DNA from: Bacillota bacterium
Lineage (GTDB): Bacteria > Bacillota > Clostridia > Lachnospirales > Lachnospiraceae
NCBI GenBank assembly: GCA_023408815.1
Contig: JAEYJO010000006.1
Location: forward strand, 1 to 59,198
Length of the DNA stretch: 59,198 nt
Direction: 5' to 3'
In this document: positions 25,053-33,735 of the stretch, one piece after another
Numbering within the stretch: position 1 is the first letter of the stretch
Layout of the letters: each line of letters opens with the position of its first letter
The notes under the pieces: generated by a model
Database searches by the model: none
Told to the model about the DNA's origin: nothing
Seen by the model: only the letters and a program-made list of their open reading frames with translations
Program-made: the position numbers and the translations under genes

Positions 25053-26741
25053 ATGAGCGAAATAATAAAGGCAGAAAGTAAAGAGAACAGTTCCAGAAAT
25101 TTTATTGAACAGATTATAGATAAGGATCTAGCGGAGGGCGTTTACGATACCGTACACACAAGATTTCCTCCTGAGCCTAACGGCTATCTGCATATCGGAC
25201 ATGCCAAGAGCATTCTTTTGAATTATGGACTGGCGCAGCAGTATAACGGCAAGTTTAACATGCGCTTCGACGACACGAACCCCACGAAAGAGAAGACGGA
25301 ATTTGTAGAATCCATTAAGGCGGACATCACATGGCTGGGAGCAGACTGGGAGGATCGTCTGTACTTTGCCTCCGATTACTTTGAGCAGATGTATGAAGGT
25401 GCTGTGAAATTAATTAAAAAAGGAAAGGCATATGTTTCCGAATTAACTGCGGAACAGATGCGTGAATATCGCGGGACTCTTACCGATCCCGGTAAGGACG
25501 ACCCCAACAGAGACAGAAATGTAAGTGAGAATCTGGAGCTGTTTGAAAATATGAAAAACGGCCTTTACAAGGACGGAGAAAAGGTGTTGCGCGCGAAAAT
25601 CGATATGAAGTCGCCTAACATCAATATGCGGGACCCGATCATTTACAGGGTGGCACATATGACGCATCATAATACGGGAGACAGATGGTGCATCTATCCG
25701 ATGTATGACTTTGCTCATCCCATCGAGGACGCTATCGAGGGCATAACCCATTCCATTTGTACGCTGGAGTTCGAGGATCACAGACCCCTTTATGACTGGG
25801 TGGTGAGAGAACTGGAATATCCTAATCCTCCCAAGCAGATTGAATTCGCGAAGATGTATCTGACCAATGTGGTGACGGGAAAGAGATATATTAAGAAGAT
25901 GGTGGAGGACGGTATTGTGGATGGCTGGGACGATCCGCGGCTGGTATCCATCGCAGCTTTAAAGAGGAGAGGTTTCACGCCGGAGTCCATTAAGATGTTT
26001 GTTGATCTGTGCGGCGTTTCCAAGAGCAATTCTTCTGCTGATTATGCAATGTTGGAATATTGCATAAGAGAAGATTTAAAGCTTAAACGGCCGAGAATGA
26101 TGGCTGTGCTGGACCCCGTGAAACTGATTATAGACAATTATCCGGAAGGCCAGACAGAGATGATGACCGTTCCGAATAATTTGGAAAATGAAGATTTGGG
26201 AACGAGAGAAGTTCCTTTCGGGAGAGAGCTCTATATCGATCGCGAGGACTTTATGGAGGAACCGCCGAAGAAATATTTCCGTCTGTATCCCGGCAACGAG
26301 GTTCGTCTGATGAACGCGTACTTCGTTACATGTACCAGCTTTGTCAAGGACGAAAGCGGCAAGGTGACAGAGGTTCACTGTACCTACGATCCTGAGACAA
26401 GAAGCGGCCTGGGCTTCACCGGAAGAAAGGTAAAGGGGACCATTCACTGGGTACCGGCAAAGCAGGCGGTAAAGGCCGAGATTAGATTATATGAGAACAT
26501 TATAGATGAAGAAAAGGGCGTTTATAATGAAGACGGCAGTCTCAATCTGAATCCTGACTCCCTCACCATATTGAAGGAATGCTATTTGGAACCGGCATTA
26601 GCGACGGCGAAGGAATTAGAGAGTTTTCAGTTTGTGCGTCAGGGGTATTTCTGTGTGGACCATAAGGATTCAAAGCCGGACGGTCTTGTATTTAATAGAA
26701 TCGTATCCTTAAAAAGTTCTTATATATTACCTAAAAACTAA
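25053..26741 (+). CDS. glnS: Glutaminyl-tRNA synthetase
   Basis: The 562-residue class Ic enzyme attaches glutamine to its tRNA. The HIGH-type motif lies in PPEPNGYLHIGHAKS (about residue 40). The region that normally holds KMSKS reads VVTGKRYIKKMVEDG before the family's GWDDPR, so the loop differs from the MSKRK-type form of E. coli GlnRS. The C-terminal beta-barrel anticodon-binding part is complete (GTIHWVPAK, SFQFVRQGYFCVD). AGGCGGAGAG precedes the ATG. Having GlnRS means the organism can charge tRNA-Gln directly. The DUF2225 gene follows 28 nt later. Confidence 0.95.
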   Translation: MSEIIKAESKENSSRNFIEQIIDKDLAEGVYDTVHTRFPPEPNGYLHIGHAKSILLNYGLAQQYNGKFNMRFDDTNPTKEKTEFVESIKADITWLGADWEDRLYFASDYFEQMYEGAVKLIKKGKAYVSELTAEQMREYRGTLTDPGKDDPNRDRNVSENLELFENMKNGLYKDGEKVLRAKIDMKSPNINMRDPIIYRVAHMTHHNTGDRWCIYPMYDFAHPIEDAIEGITHSICTLEFEDHRPLYDWVVRELEYPNPPKQIEFAKMYLTNVVTGKRYIKKMVEDGIVDGWDDPRLVSIAALKRRGFTPESIKMFVDLCGVSKSNSSADYAMLEYCIREDLKLKRPRMMAVLDPVKLIIDNYPEGQTEMMTVPNNLENEDLGTREVPFGRELYIDREDFMEEPPKKYFRLYPGNEVRLMNAYFVTCTSFVKDESGKVTEVHCTYDPETRSGLGFTGRKVKGTIHWVPAKQAVKAEIRLYENIIDEEKGVYNEDGSLNLNPDSLTILKECYLEPALATAKELESFQFVRQGYFCVDHKDSKPDGLVFNRIVSLKSSYILPKN

Positions 26742-26769
26742 AGGAAAAAATAGATATTGGAGGTTGAGT

Positions 26770-27624
26770 ATGTCTGGATTATTATCGGGATTGGAACAAT
26801 TTGGTCTGAGCGGCTTGGAGAATATGGATCTGTACGAGAAGCCGAAGCAGGAGGAAGAAGCGAAGGCGGATGTCCCGCAGGTCGTTCAGGAGCAGGACTT
26901 TTTATTTGATAAGACCTTTACCTGTCCTATTTGTGACAAGGAGTTTAAGACGAGGACCGTTAAAATCGGTAAGGCAAAATTAATAGGAACGGATATGGAT
27001 CTGCGTCCTAAATATGAGCATGTGGATCTGCTCAAGTATGATATTATTATGTGCCCCAGCTGCGGCTATGCGGCGCTAAGCAGATATTTTAAATTTATCA
27101 CATCACCGCAGGCTAAGAGAATTAAGGAGGCGATTTCCAGTAAGTTTAAGCCGATTACGGAATATAAGGAAATCTATACCTATGATGAAGCGTTGGAGCG
27201 CTACAAGCTGACATTGGCTAACGCGATCGTAAAGATTGCTAAGCCCAGTGAAAAAGCGTATATCTGCCTGAAAACGGCATGGCTTTTGCGCGGAAAGGGA
27301 GAATCTTTGGATAAGGAGTCTCCGAATTACGCTGAGGAGAAGAAGAAGGCGGACACCGAAGAGGCTGAATTCTTGAGAAATGCACTGGATGGCTTTCTGG
27401 CAGCAAGACAGACGGAAAACTTCCCGATGTGCGGTATGGATGAACCTACGGTGGACTATTTGATTTCAGTAATCGCTATTAAATTCGAGCAGTTCGATGT
27501 AGCATCAAAGCTGATTTCTCAGATTATTGCCTCTCCTACTACGAACCCGCGAATGAAGGAGAAGGCGCGTACCCTGAAAGATCAGATTGTAAAGCAGATC
27601 AAGCTGAAAAATGCAGGAAAGTAG
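26770..27624 (+). CDS. DUF2225-family zinc-binding protein
   Basis: The protein has 284 residues from ATG 26770, with GGAGG six bases before it; the in-frame TTG at 26764 overlaps that site. Residues about 50-110 hold two Cys pairs, TCPICDKEFKTRT and MCPSCGYAALS, a split zinc ribbon characteristic of DUF2225. The rest is mainly helical and TPR-like (AYICLKTAWLLRGKGES, AEFLRNALDGFLAAR). The family is widespread in clostridia and spirochaetes and has no agreed function. It is probably co-transcribed with glnS, and a 27-nt hairpin repeat follows. Confidence 0.82.
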   Translation: MSGLLSGLEQFGLSGLENMDLYEKPKQEEEAKADVPQVVQEQDFLFDKTFTCPICDKEFKTRTVKIGKAKLIGTDMDLRPKYEHVDLLKYDIIMCPSCGYAALSRYFKFITSPQAKRIKEAISSKFKPITEYKEIYTYDEALERYKLTLANAIVKIAKPSEKAYICLKTAWLLRGKGESLDKESPNYAEEKKKADTEEAEFLRNALDGFLAARQTENFPMCGMDEPTVDYLISVIAIKFEQFDVASKLISQIIASPTTNPRMKEKARTLKDQIVKQIKLKNAGK

Positions 27625-27634
27625 TAGGAAAGAT

Positions 27635-27661
27635 GTTGCTGACAACGAAGTGAACAGTAAC
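27635..27661 (+). repeat. 27-nt hairpin repeat, copy B (before the PdxR-like gene)
   Basis: Starts GTTGCTG and ends CAGTAAC; the A-to-G change in the left arm keeps pairing as G-U. It lies 16 nt upstream of the next start codon. Confidence 0.75.
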
Positions 27662-27677
27662 AGAAAGATAGGAAACG

Positions 27678-29102
27678 ATGAACGATTTGACCATTGAACT
27701 TCGTCAGGACGGCGAAATACATTTATATGAGCAAATCTATGAACATATTAAGCAAGAGATAAGAAAAGGGAAGCTTCTCAAAGGTGAAAAGCTTCCCTCT
27801 ACGCGTTCTTTGGCGGAATTTCTCGCGGTATCGCGAGGCACGGTGGAAATCGCCTACGAACAGCTTTTATCCGAGGGGTATATAGAGTCCAAACCTTACA
27901 AGGGCTATTTTGTATGCGGGATGGACGAGATATTTTTTCTGGAAGGAGAAAGCGGAAGGAGGACGGGAGAGCTTCCTAAGGCGAGGATCGAACGGGATGA
28001 GGAGAAAACGCACTATCTATTTGACTTCTCGCCTAACGCTATCGATATGACGGCTTTTCCCTTCGCTACCTGGAAGAAGATAACGAAAAATATTCTTGTT
28101 GATGCCAACAGTGAGATGTTCGCCTCCGGCTCCCCTAAGGGTGATTGGAAGCTGAGGGAAATCATCAGCCGCTATCTGCATTCCTCCAGAGGAGTGAACT
28201 GTATGCCGGAGCAGATTATCGTAGGTGCGGGCAATGATTACCTGCTCATGCTTTTAGAGAAGATATTGGGGAGGCATGTGAAGATAGCCATGGAGAATCC
28301 CACTTATAAGAGAGCGTACCGCATCTTCGATTCCTTCGCGTATCAAATCAGCCCTGTAGAGCTGGACGGGGGAGGAATGAGCGTGGAAAGGCTCAGGGAA
28401 AGCGATGCACAGGTGGCTTATGTAATGCCCTCCCATCAGTATCCTACGGGAATCGTCATGCCCATCGGACGGCGTATGGAGCTGCTTAAGTGGGCGGAGG
28501 AGAAAGAAGATCGATATCTGATTGAGGACGATTACGACAGTGAATTTCGATTCAAGGGCAAACCGGTGCCGTCTCTTCAGGCCTCCGACTGGGCAGGAAA
28601 GGTTATTTATATCGGAACGTTTTCCAAAGCTATCGCTCCCGCCATTCGTATCAGCTACATGGTTCTCCCTCTGCCCCTGTTGGAGAGATATGAGAAAAGG
28701 TGTTCTTTTTACTCCACCACGGTGTCCAGAATCGACCAGCGGATATTGGGTGAATTTATTGAAAAAGGGCATTTCGAACGCCATTTGAACAAGATGAGGA
28801 AAATATACAGAGAAAAGCACGATTTGCTTCTTAGTGAATGCAAGGACATGGAGGAACGCTTCCAACTATCCGGAGAGGGAGCAGGGCTTCATATCCTCCT
28901 TAGCGATAAGTCCGGACGGGGGGAAAAGGAGCTGTTAAAGTTGGCAGCTGCAGAGGGCGTGAGAGCATATGGGCTTTCAGATGCTTATATAGGCCGGGAT
29001 GTGCCAAAGGGAAAAGAGGATATGGTGATCCTGGGATATGCTGCCCTAAGCAAGGCACAGATCAGGGAAGGGATTGAGTCATTAAAAAAAGTCTGGATGT
29101 GA
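27678..29102 (+). CDS. PdxR/MocR-type regulator (GntR HTH fused to aminotransferase fold)
   Basis: The 474-residue protein has an N-terminal GntR winged helix (about 1-75; LYEQIYEHIKQEIRKG, LPSTRSLAEFLAVSRGTVEIAYEQL) and a fold-type I aminotransferase domain with the PLP lysine in GTFSKAIAPAIRISYM and the cofactor Asp in IEDDYDSEFRF. In this family the aminotransferase part usually senses PLP or an amino-PLP adduct and controls vitamin B6 or amino-acid genes. No pdxST genes are adjacent, so the target is unknown. The terminator stem overlaps the last codons. Confidence 0.88.
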   Translation: MNDLTIELRQDGEIHLYEQIYEHIKQEIRKGKLLKGEKLPSTRSLAEFLAVSRGTVEIAYEQLLSEGYIESKPYKGYFVCGMDEIFFLEGESGRRTGELPKARIERDEEKTHYLFDFSPNAIDMTAFPFATWKKITKNILVDANSEMFASGSPKGDWKLREIISRYLHSSRGVNCMPEQIIVGAGNDYLLMLLEKILGRHVKIAMENPTYKRAYRIFDSFAYQISPVELDGGGMSVERLRESDAQVAYVMPSHQYPTGIVMPIGRRMELLKWAEEKEDRYLIEDDYDSEFRFKGKPVPSLQASDWAGKVIYIGTFSKAIAPAIRISYMVLPLPLLERYEKRCSFYSTTVSRIDQRILGEFIEKGHFERHLNKMRKIYREKHDLLLSECKDMEERFQLSGEGAGLHILLSDKSGRGEKELLKLAAAEGVRAYGLSDAYIGRDVPKGKEDMVILGYAALSKAQIREGIESLKKVWM

Positions 29103-29116
29103 TTCCAGACTTTTTT
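29091..29116 (+). terminator. Terminator of the PdxR-like gene
   Basis: GTCTGGA and TCCAGAC pair around 6 nt, preceded by A's and followed by TTTTTT. The left arm lies inside the 3' end of the coding sequence. Confidence 0.85.
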
Positions 29117-29134
29117 GCGTAATGGGATTAGGAT

Positions 29135-29404
29135 GTCAGAAGGTCCTTATTGCGAACGTCTCCAGACAATATGCCCAAAACAAAAAGACTCCTGCGCCGA
29201 ATTCCAATATATAAGAAGTTCTAATTCTCAGTCCATCCCCGCCAAACATAACAGAAAACAAAAAACTCGCTGCGCTCAAACAGTTTTGTTTTCTGTTATG
29301 GCACAAATATCCAGAGAAAGAACTTCTAAATATTTTCATAGGCGCAGTCGTTCTTTTTGTTTTGGGCATATTGACTCGAATATTTTTAAAAAGGACCTTT
29401 TGAC
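29135..29404. repeat. 270-bp imperfect inverted-repeat element
   Basis: The two halves are complementary over most of their length: GTCAGAAGGTCCT at the left end matches AGGACCTTTTGAC at the right end with one difference; a 21-bp block (29167-29187 with 29353-29373) and a 17-bp inner block (29247-29263 with 29284-29300) are perfect. The loop is about 20 nt. It lies between convergent genes. Reading frames of 77 and 98 codons cross it on the two strands but lack convincing ribosome sites. It could be a MITE-like insertion or a very large transcript hairpin. Confidence 0.75.
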
Positions 29405-29466
29405 ACCCTGATCGTAATAGGAAAGTGCTCCTATTACAGAAAATGGATGTGTAACTTTTGCTCTAA

Positions 29467-29838
29467 TTATATGGAATTTTCACTGTCGTCGTCAAAAAAT
29501 TCTTCTACCTTGGACTCGGCAGTTTCAACCGCGTCCTTCACAGTATCCTTTACGACCGTCTTAGCGCTATCGGCGGCAGCGGCAGCGGCGTCACTCAAAT
29601 GGTTTACGGCATCGGAGGCTGCATTTTCCGCTTTTTCCAAATGAAGGTCAACATAATTGCGCTTGCTGTCCTCTTTTTCTGCATCGCTGTCAAGGTCGTC
29701 GCTAAAGTCATCGAAATCATCATCATCCAAATCGTCAGAATAAGAAGAATTCTTATTCTGTAAATAATAATAAACACCGGCTGCGGCAGCTCCTGCGACA
29801 GCAGTAAACATCAAAAATTTACCGAATTTTTTTGCCAT
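29467..29838 (-). CDS. Small acidic, alanine-rich membrane-anchored protein
   Basis: The protein has 123 residues from ATG 29838, with GAAAGGAGT upstream; the frame open to 29925 has no such site. A basic start (MAKKFGKFL) and a membrane segment to about residue 28 are followed by an Asp-rich stretch (about 38-60) and an Ala/Asp/Lys helix region (about 70-115, DAVNHLSDAAAAAADSAK and DTVKDAVETAESKVEE) with an 11-residue-like repeat, as in amphipathic LEA- or apolipoprotein-like helices. It resembles YtxH-type envelope proteins in general shape only. Function unknown. Confidence 0.65.
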   Translation of the reverse strand: MAKKFGKFLMFTAVAGAAAAGVYYYLQNKNSSYSDDLDDDDFDDFSDDLDSDAEKEDSKRNYVDLHLEKAENAASDAVNHLSDAAAAAADSAKTVVKDTVKDAVETAESKVEEFFDDDSENSI

Positions 29839-29959
29839 ATAAGTACTCCTTTCAATTTCGAGGTTATAGAAACATATTAATACTATTTTGTCAAATTGAA
29901 AAGAGAATATGTATAAAAAAACCATAATTTTTTTGTTAAATATAAAATATCAAACTTTA

Positions 29960-29988
29960 TTGTATCTATTGTAAAAATGTGTTATATT
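29960..29988 (+). promoter_or_regulatory. Promoter of the TetR-type gene
   Basis: TTGTAT (29960-29965) and TATATT (29983-29988) are 17 bp apart, about 40-50 bp before the start of the regulator gene. Confidence 0.55.
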
Positions 29989-30028
29989 AAAAATCGACCA
30001 ATAAAGTCAATAACTGCTGAAAAAGGAC

Positions 30029-30643
30029 TTGGAAAATACTGTGAATGAGAAATTTTTTGATTTAAAGAAAGAAAAACAAGATAGAATGATAAACGCTGCT
30101 TTGAAAATATTTGCGAAGAACGGCTATAGGCATGCCAGTACGGACGATATCGTGGCAGAGGCTGGAATAAGCAAGGGATTGCTGTTCCATTATTTTACGA
30201 GCAAGCTGGGACTTTATGAGTTTCTCATAGATTACAGCGTACGCTTTATGTCTTTGGAGCTTTCCACCCGCGTAGGTAAGAAAGAAGAGGACTTTTTTCT
30301 CCTGTTGAGGCAGATAGAAGCTGCTAAATTTCAGGTGCTCAAGAATTATCCGTATATGCAGCAGTTTATAGACCGCACCGGATGCGAGGATGTGAAGGAG
30401 GCGCTGTTAGCTGCCGAGGAGAAAAAGAACGTCCTTAAGGAAGCGAGGGAGGCCATTATGAATAGGGCAGATCTATCTCCCTTTAAGCATGGAGTGGACC
30501 CGGCAAAGCTTTCATGTATGATCGAATATACGATTCAGGGTATAATGAACAGGAGCTTTTTTGAAGGGGCCTTCCATCCCGATATGTTAAACGAGGAGAT
30601 CAACGGCTATCTGGACATGATAAAGCAATTAGCCTGCAAGTAG
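30029..30643 (+). CDS. TetR/AcrR-family regulator
   Basis: The 204-residue protein has a typical TetR N-terminal helix-turn-helix (about 17-63; RMINAALKIFAKNGYRHAS, EAGISKGLLFHYFTSKLGLY) and an all-helical ligand and dimer domain. The start is uncertain: TTG 30029 lies too close to AAAAGGA, while GTG 30041 (four codons later) is 13 nt from it. It stands alone, convergent with the DUF6062-like gene; no terminator separates them. The ligand and targets are unknown. Confidence 0.85.
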   Translation: MENTVNEKFFDLKKEKQDRMINAALKIFAKNGYRHASTDDIVAEAGISKGLLFHYFTSKLGLYEFLIDYSVRFMSLELSTRVGKKEEDFFLLLRQIEAAKFQVLKNYPYMQQFIDRTGCEDVKEALLAAEEKKNVLKEAREAIMNRADLSPFKHGVDPAKLSCMIEYTIQGIMNRSFFEGAFHPDMLNEEINGYLDMIKQLACK

Positions 30644-30669
30644 GTGAGGAACCCTGCTGGAATTGCTTG

Positions 30670-31431
30670 TTACTTGTTCATTTTATAGGGTGGGTCGGCC
30701 GGATAGCCCCCCTTTAATTTCTGCATTCCCCTTTGGACGGCATCTTTGGAAGCCTTCCAATCCGCATCCTTATTCCTGTAATCGAATTTTTCTACGAGCC
30801 AAGCTACGTCATCAGCCATGCGCTTCATGTTTCTCTCCATGAGAGAGAACATCGCAGGGTAGAATGACGTTTTTTCTTTATTGCTGAGCTTGCTTTCAGC
30901 AGCCTCGCACAAATCTCCGAAATGGTGAAGGCAAAAACCTTTGCTGTGTTCTATTTTTTCGCGAAAAGCACTGTCTTTCTGATATAGAATGAAGAAGGTA
31001 TCCATGTATCTGTCATAGGTTTCGTTAAACTGCTTGCAGATATAGCAGGAATTCTCTTTTTCCGCCGCCCAGATGCCGATGGAATTCTGACGGCCCTCGC
31101 CTTTCCCCCGCTTGCTTAAGAGAGAGGATTTTTTGGGAGAGAAGGCTTTGAACTGCTCCGACATCTCCTGATTCATGCGAACGTAGTGAGTCTTCAGGAT
31201 CCAGCCGTTTCCGAGAGTGTTTCCATAGTCGAACATCTTCTTGAAATGATTCCGGCAAAAGCCTTCCTTGTCCGTCATGCCGCGCACGTCACTTTCCATA
31301 TAGGAAGAGCCGGAGCCCAGTACGAAATCCAATAAATCCTGTTCAACATTTCTTTCGATAATGCAAAAGGGGCATTCGTCATTTGCGTTTACCGCATCGT
31401 TTAGGGGGATCGTATATAATTTTTCTTTCAT
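30670..31431 (-). CDS. DUF6062-like protein with duplicated Cys/His module
   Basis: The protein has 253 residues from ATG 31431 (TGGAGG upstream). It contains two matching sets of possible metal ligands: Cys20, Cys23, Cys59 and His62, then Cys129, Cys132, Cys167 and His170. Each is C-x2-C, about 35 residues, then FC-x2-HF. This suggests two repeated zinc-binding or Fe-S modules. It has no signal peptide or membrane segment, so it should be cytoplasmic. I place it in DUF6062 from general resemblance. It is divergent from the PfkB-like gene. Confidence 0.7.
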   Translation of the reverse strand: MKEKLYTIPLNDAVNANDECPFCIIERNVEQDLLDFVLGSGSSYMESDVRGMTDKEGFCRNHFKKMFDYGNTLGNGWILKTHYVRMNQEMSEQFKAFSPKKSSLLSKRGKGEGRQNSIGIWAAEKENSCYICKQFNETYDRYMDTFFILYQKDSAFREKIEHSKGFCLHHFGDLCEAAESKLSNKEKTSFYPAMFSLMERNMKRMADDVAWLVEKFDYRNKDADWKASKDAVQRGMQKLKGGYPADPPYKMNK

Positions 31432-31549
31432 AAGTTACAGCCTCCAGCCAATTTTTCAGACCTAAGATGTCTGTTTTTATAATAAATGGAATTGTATATA
31501 AATTATATTTTGATTATATATTTTCAATTATACATGAAAAATTCGTTCT

Positions 31550-31581
31550 TTGTCGACTATATTTGGAGCATATGGTATAAT
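31550..31581 (+). promoter_or_regulatory. Extended -10 promoter before the PfkB-like gene
   Basis: TGGTATAAT (31573-31581) is an extended -10 element; a weak -35-like TTGTCG lies at 31550-31555, with an overlong spacer. It should start a short leader before ATG 31618. Confidence 0.5.
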
Positions 31582-31617
31582 ATTTATAAGAAAATGTGTA
31601 GTGGAGAAGGGGCAGGT

Positions 31618-32535
31618 ATGAGCAAATTTTTAGTGGCGGGAATTGTACAGAAAGAGACGATTATTAAGGTGGATAAGATTCCGCTCGAATACTGTGGAGT
31701 GACGAATAAGCCTGGTACCATCTTTATAAACGCCGGAGGGGATGCTTATAATGAATCCCTGGCGTTAAAGTGGCTGGGAAACTCAGTGGATTTCATGTCC
31801 ATGGTGGGCGTCGATGAAAGTATGGAGCTGATTAACCCCAAGGGAAGCGAAGTAACACTGGTGACCGATTACATATTACCCCTGCTTCAGAATACACCTA
31901 CTGCAGCTGTATTTTATGATGAAGAGAGGAAACAGCAGATTTTTGAGGATATTAAGGATTTGAGGGAGACTTCTTATGATTTGCATTTATTCGAGGAGCG
32001 CGCAGCGAGAGCGGAGATGCTCGTATTGTCCAACGCTAATTTCTGTCGGCCTCTTATTGGAATCGGTAAGGAACTTCGCAAACCTATCGCAGTAAATATC
32101 AGAGAATATCAGGAAAGCAAGATCTGCTATAACGAGGATTATCTGAAGGCTGCCGACATTCTGTATGTCAGCGACGATCATCTGGTTGAAGAACCCTATG
32201 AATTCGTGAAGTCTCTTGCGGCAAAATATCGGCCGGAAATCATTATCTTAGGTCAGGGAGCGGAAGGCCTCATATTATATGATAAGAATAAAAACATCAT
32301 CGCTCATTATAATACGGTGAGGACCCACGGACTGGTGAATACGATTGGTGCCGGTAATGCGCTGTTTTCCTGCTTCCTTCATTTTTATAATAAGACACAG
32401 GATTCAGTGTTCGCAGTGAAGAACGCGCTCCTTTTTGCTTCCTATAAAATAGGTTTTATGGGAACCTCTAATGGATTCTTGACAGAGGAGCAAATCGTAC
32501 AATGGCGCAATTTGATCTGGAGGGACGGAAGATAG
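31618..32535 (+). CDS. PfkB-family carbohydrate kinase homologue with altered catalytic motif
   Basis: The protein has 305 residues from ATG 31618 (GGGGCAGG upstream; the long upstream extension of the frame crosses the promoter). It has the PfkB fold pattern: an N-terminal substrate region NAGGDAYNESLALKWLG and the C-terminal anion-hole motif. In active family members the latter reads DTxGAGD, the last Asp being the catalytic base; here it is N241-T-I-G-A-G-N247, so both Asp are Asn. It may be inactive as a kinase, act as a binding protein, or use another base. It overlaps no gene but ends 29 nt before the M19 dipeptidase start, so the two are likely co-transcribed. Confidence 0.82.
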   Translation: MSKFLVAGIVQKETIIKVDKIPLEYCGVTNKPGTIFINAGGDAYNESLALKWLGNSVDFMSMVGVDESMELINPKGSEVTLVTDYILPLLQNTPTAAVFYDEERKQQIFEDIKDLRETSYDLHLFEERAARAEMLVLSNANFCRPLIGIGKELRKPIAVNIREYQESKICYNEDYLKAADILYVSDDHLVEEPYEFVKSLAAKYRPEIIILGQGAEGLILYDKNKNIIAHYNTVRTHGLVNTIGAGNALFSCFLHFYNKTQDSVFAVKNALLFASYKIGFMGTSNGFLTEEQIVQWRNLIWRDGR

Positions 32536-32564
32536 GAATAAGGCAGAAGAGAGGGAATAGGAAA

Positions 32565-33581
32565 ATGAAGGCTGTAGATATGCACTGCGATACAATTTCC
32601 GAATTATATAAAAGGATAAAAGAGGGGCAGGACGGGAGCTTGCGCAGAAACAACTGCCACATCGATTTGATGAAGCTGAATAAGGGTGATGCCCTTCTGC
32701 AGAATTTCGCCATCTTCATCCATAAGGGGAGGACGGAGAATCCCTTGGAGGAATTCTTGCGGTTGGCGGACCTGTATTATAACGAATTGGGAAAAAACAG
32801 GGACATGATTGCTCCTGTTTTTTGTTGGAAGGATATTGAGAAAAATATCGCAGAAGGCAAAATATCAGCGCTGCTTACGGTAGAAGAGGGCGCTGTCTGT
32901 AAAGGAAACCTCGCCTATCTTAGAGATATGTACAGACTTGGTGTGCGCATGATGACTCTGACGTGGAATTATCCTAATGAAATAGGCCATCCTAATGTGC
33001 GTGCGGGGAACTATGAAGGCCGTCAGATAGAGGGTGAGAGTGTTCCCTTCTATAAGATTGCGGATACGGAGAACGGACTGACTGAGCAGGGGGTAGAAAT
33101 CGTGACGGAGATGGAACGTATCGGAATGATCATCGACGTATCTCATCTGTCCGACAAGGGCTTTTACGATGTGCTTGAGACTACGAAAAAGCCTTTTGTG
33201 GCCAGTCACTCCAATGCCAGAGCAGTTTGTCCATGGGTAAGGAATCTAACGGATGAAATGATACGTAAGCTAGCATTGCGCGGCGGAGTGATAGGGCTTA
33301 ATTTTTGCCCCGATTTTTTGACAGAGGTGTCAAAAGGGGAAAAGAATACAGGTACAATTGCTTCAATTGTAGAGCATGCGAAATATATCACTAATGTCGG
33401 AGGCATTGACTGCCTCGGTCTTGGAAGCGACTTTGACGGGATAGAAGGGCATGAAGAGCTGCCCGACTATTCGTATCTTCAGGAACTCTCGGAAGCCCTT
33501 TGCATGGCGGGATTTTCTAATGACCAGGTAGAGAAGATCTTCTATAAAAATGTTCTGCGGCTTTACAAAGAGTTATTGTGA
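32565..33581 (+). CDS. M19-family (renal-type) dipeptidase
   Basis: The protein has 338 residues from ATG 32565 (GAGGGAATAGGA upstream). It is a zinc TIM-barrel dipeptidase: HxD in DMHCDTISEL, the bridging Glu in LTVEEGAV, His in DVSHLSDKGF and in VASHSNARAVCP, and Asp in GLGSDFDGI. M19 enzymes cleave dipeptides, including ones with a D-residue at the C-terminal side. There is no signal peptide or lipobox, so it should be cytoplasmic. It follows the PfkB-like gene in one transcript; a functional link between the two is not evident. Confidence 0.9.
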   Translation: MKAVDMHCDTISELYKRIKEGQDGSLRRNNCHIDLMKLNKGDALLQNFAIFIHKGRTENPLEEFLRLADLYYNELGKNRDMIAPVFCWKDIEKNIAEGKISALLTVEEGAVCKGNLAYLRDMYRLGVRMMTLTWNYPNEIGHPNVRAGNYEGRQIEGESVPFYKIADTENGLTEQGVEIVTEMERIGMIIDVSHLSDKGFYDVLETTKKPFVASHSNARAVCPWVRNLTDEMIRKLALRGGVIGLNFCPDFLTEVSKGEKNTGTIASIVEHAKYITNVGGIDCLGLGSDFDGIEGHEELPDYSYLQELSEALCMAGFSNDQVEKIFYKNVLRLYKELL

Positions 33582-33735
33582 GCGGAAAAGCAATCGAACA
33601 ACAAAATACAAATATTAACATACTTAGCAATGTGCCCGTTCTCCTTGGCGATATATAATCTAAGCATAGAAGGTTACGGATATATCCTCTGACTCTGCTT
33701 GGAGGTATACCGATTAGATTAGGAGGATGAAGTGG

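Noticed and set aside
29115..29411. 98-codon plus-strand ORF and 77-codon minus-strand ORF
   Set aside because: Both lie within the 270-bp inverted repeat, lack convincing ribosome sites, and read each other's complement; they are treated as by-products of the repeat.
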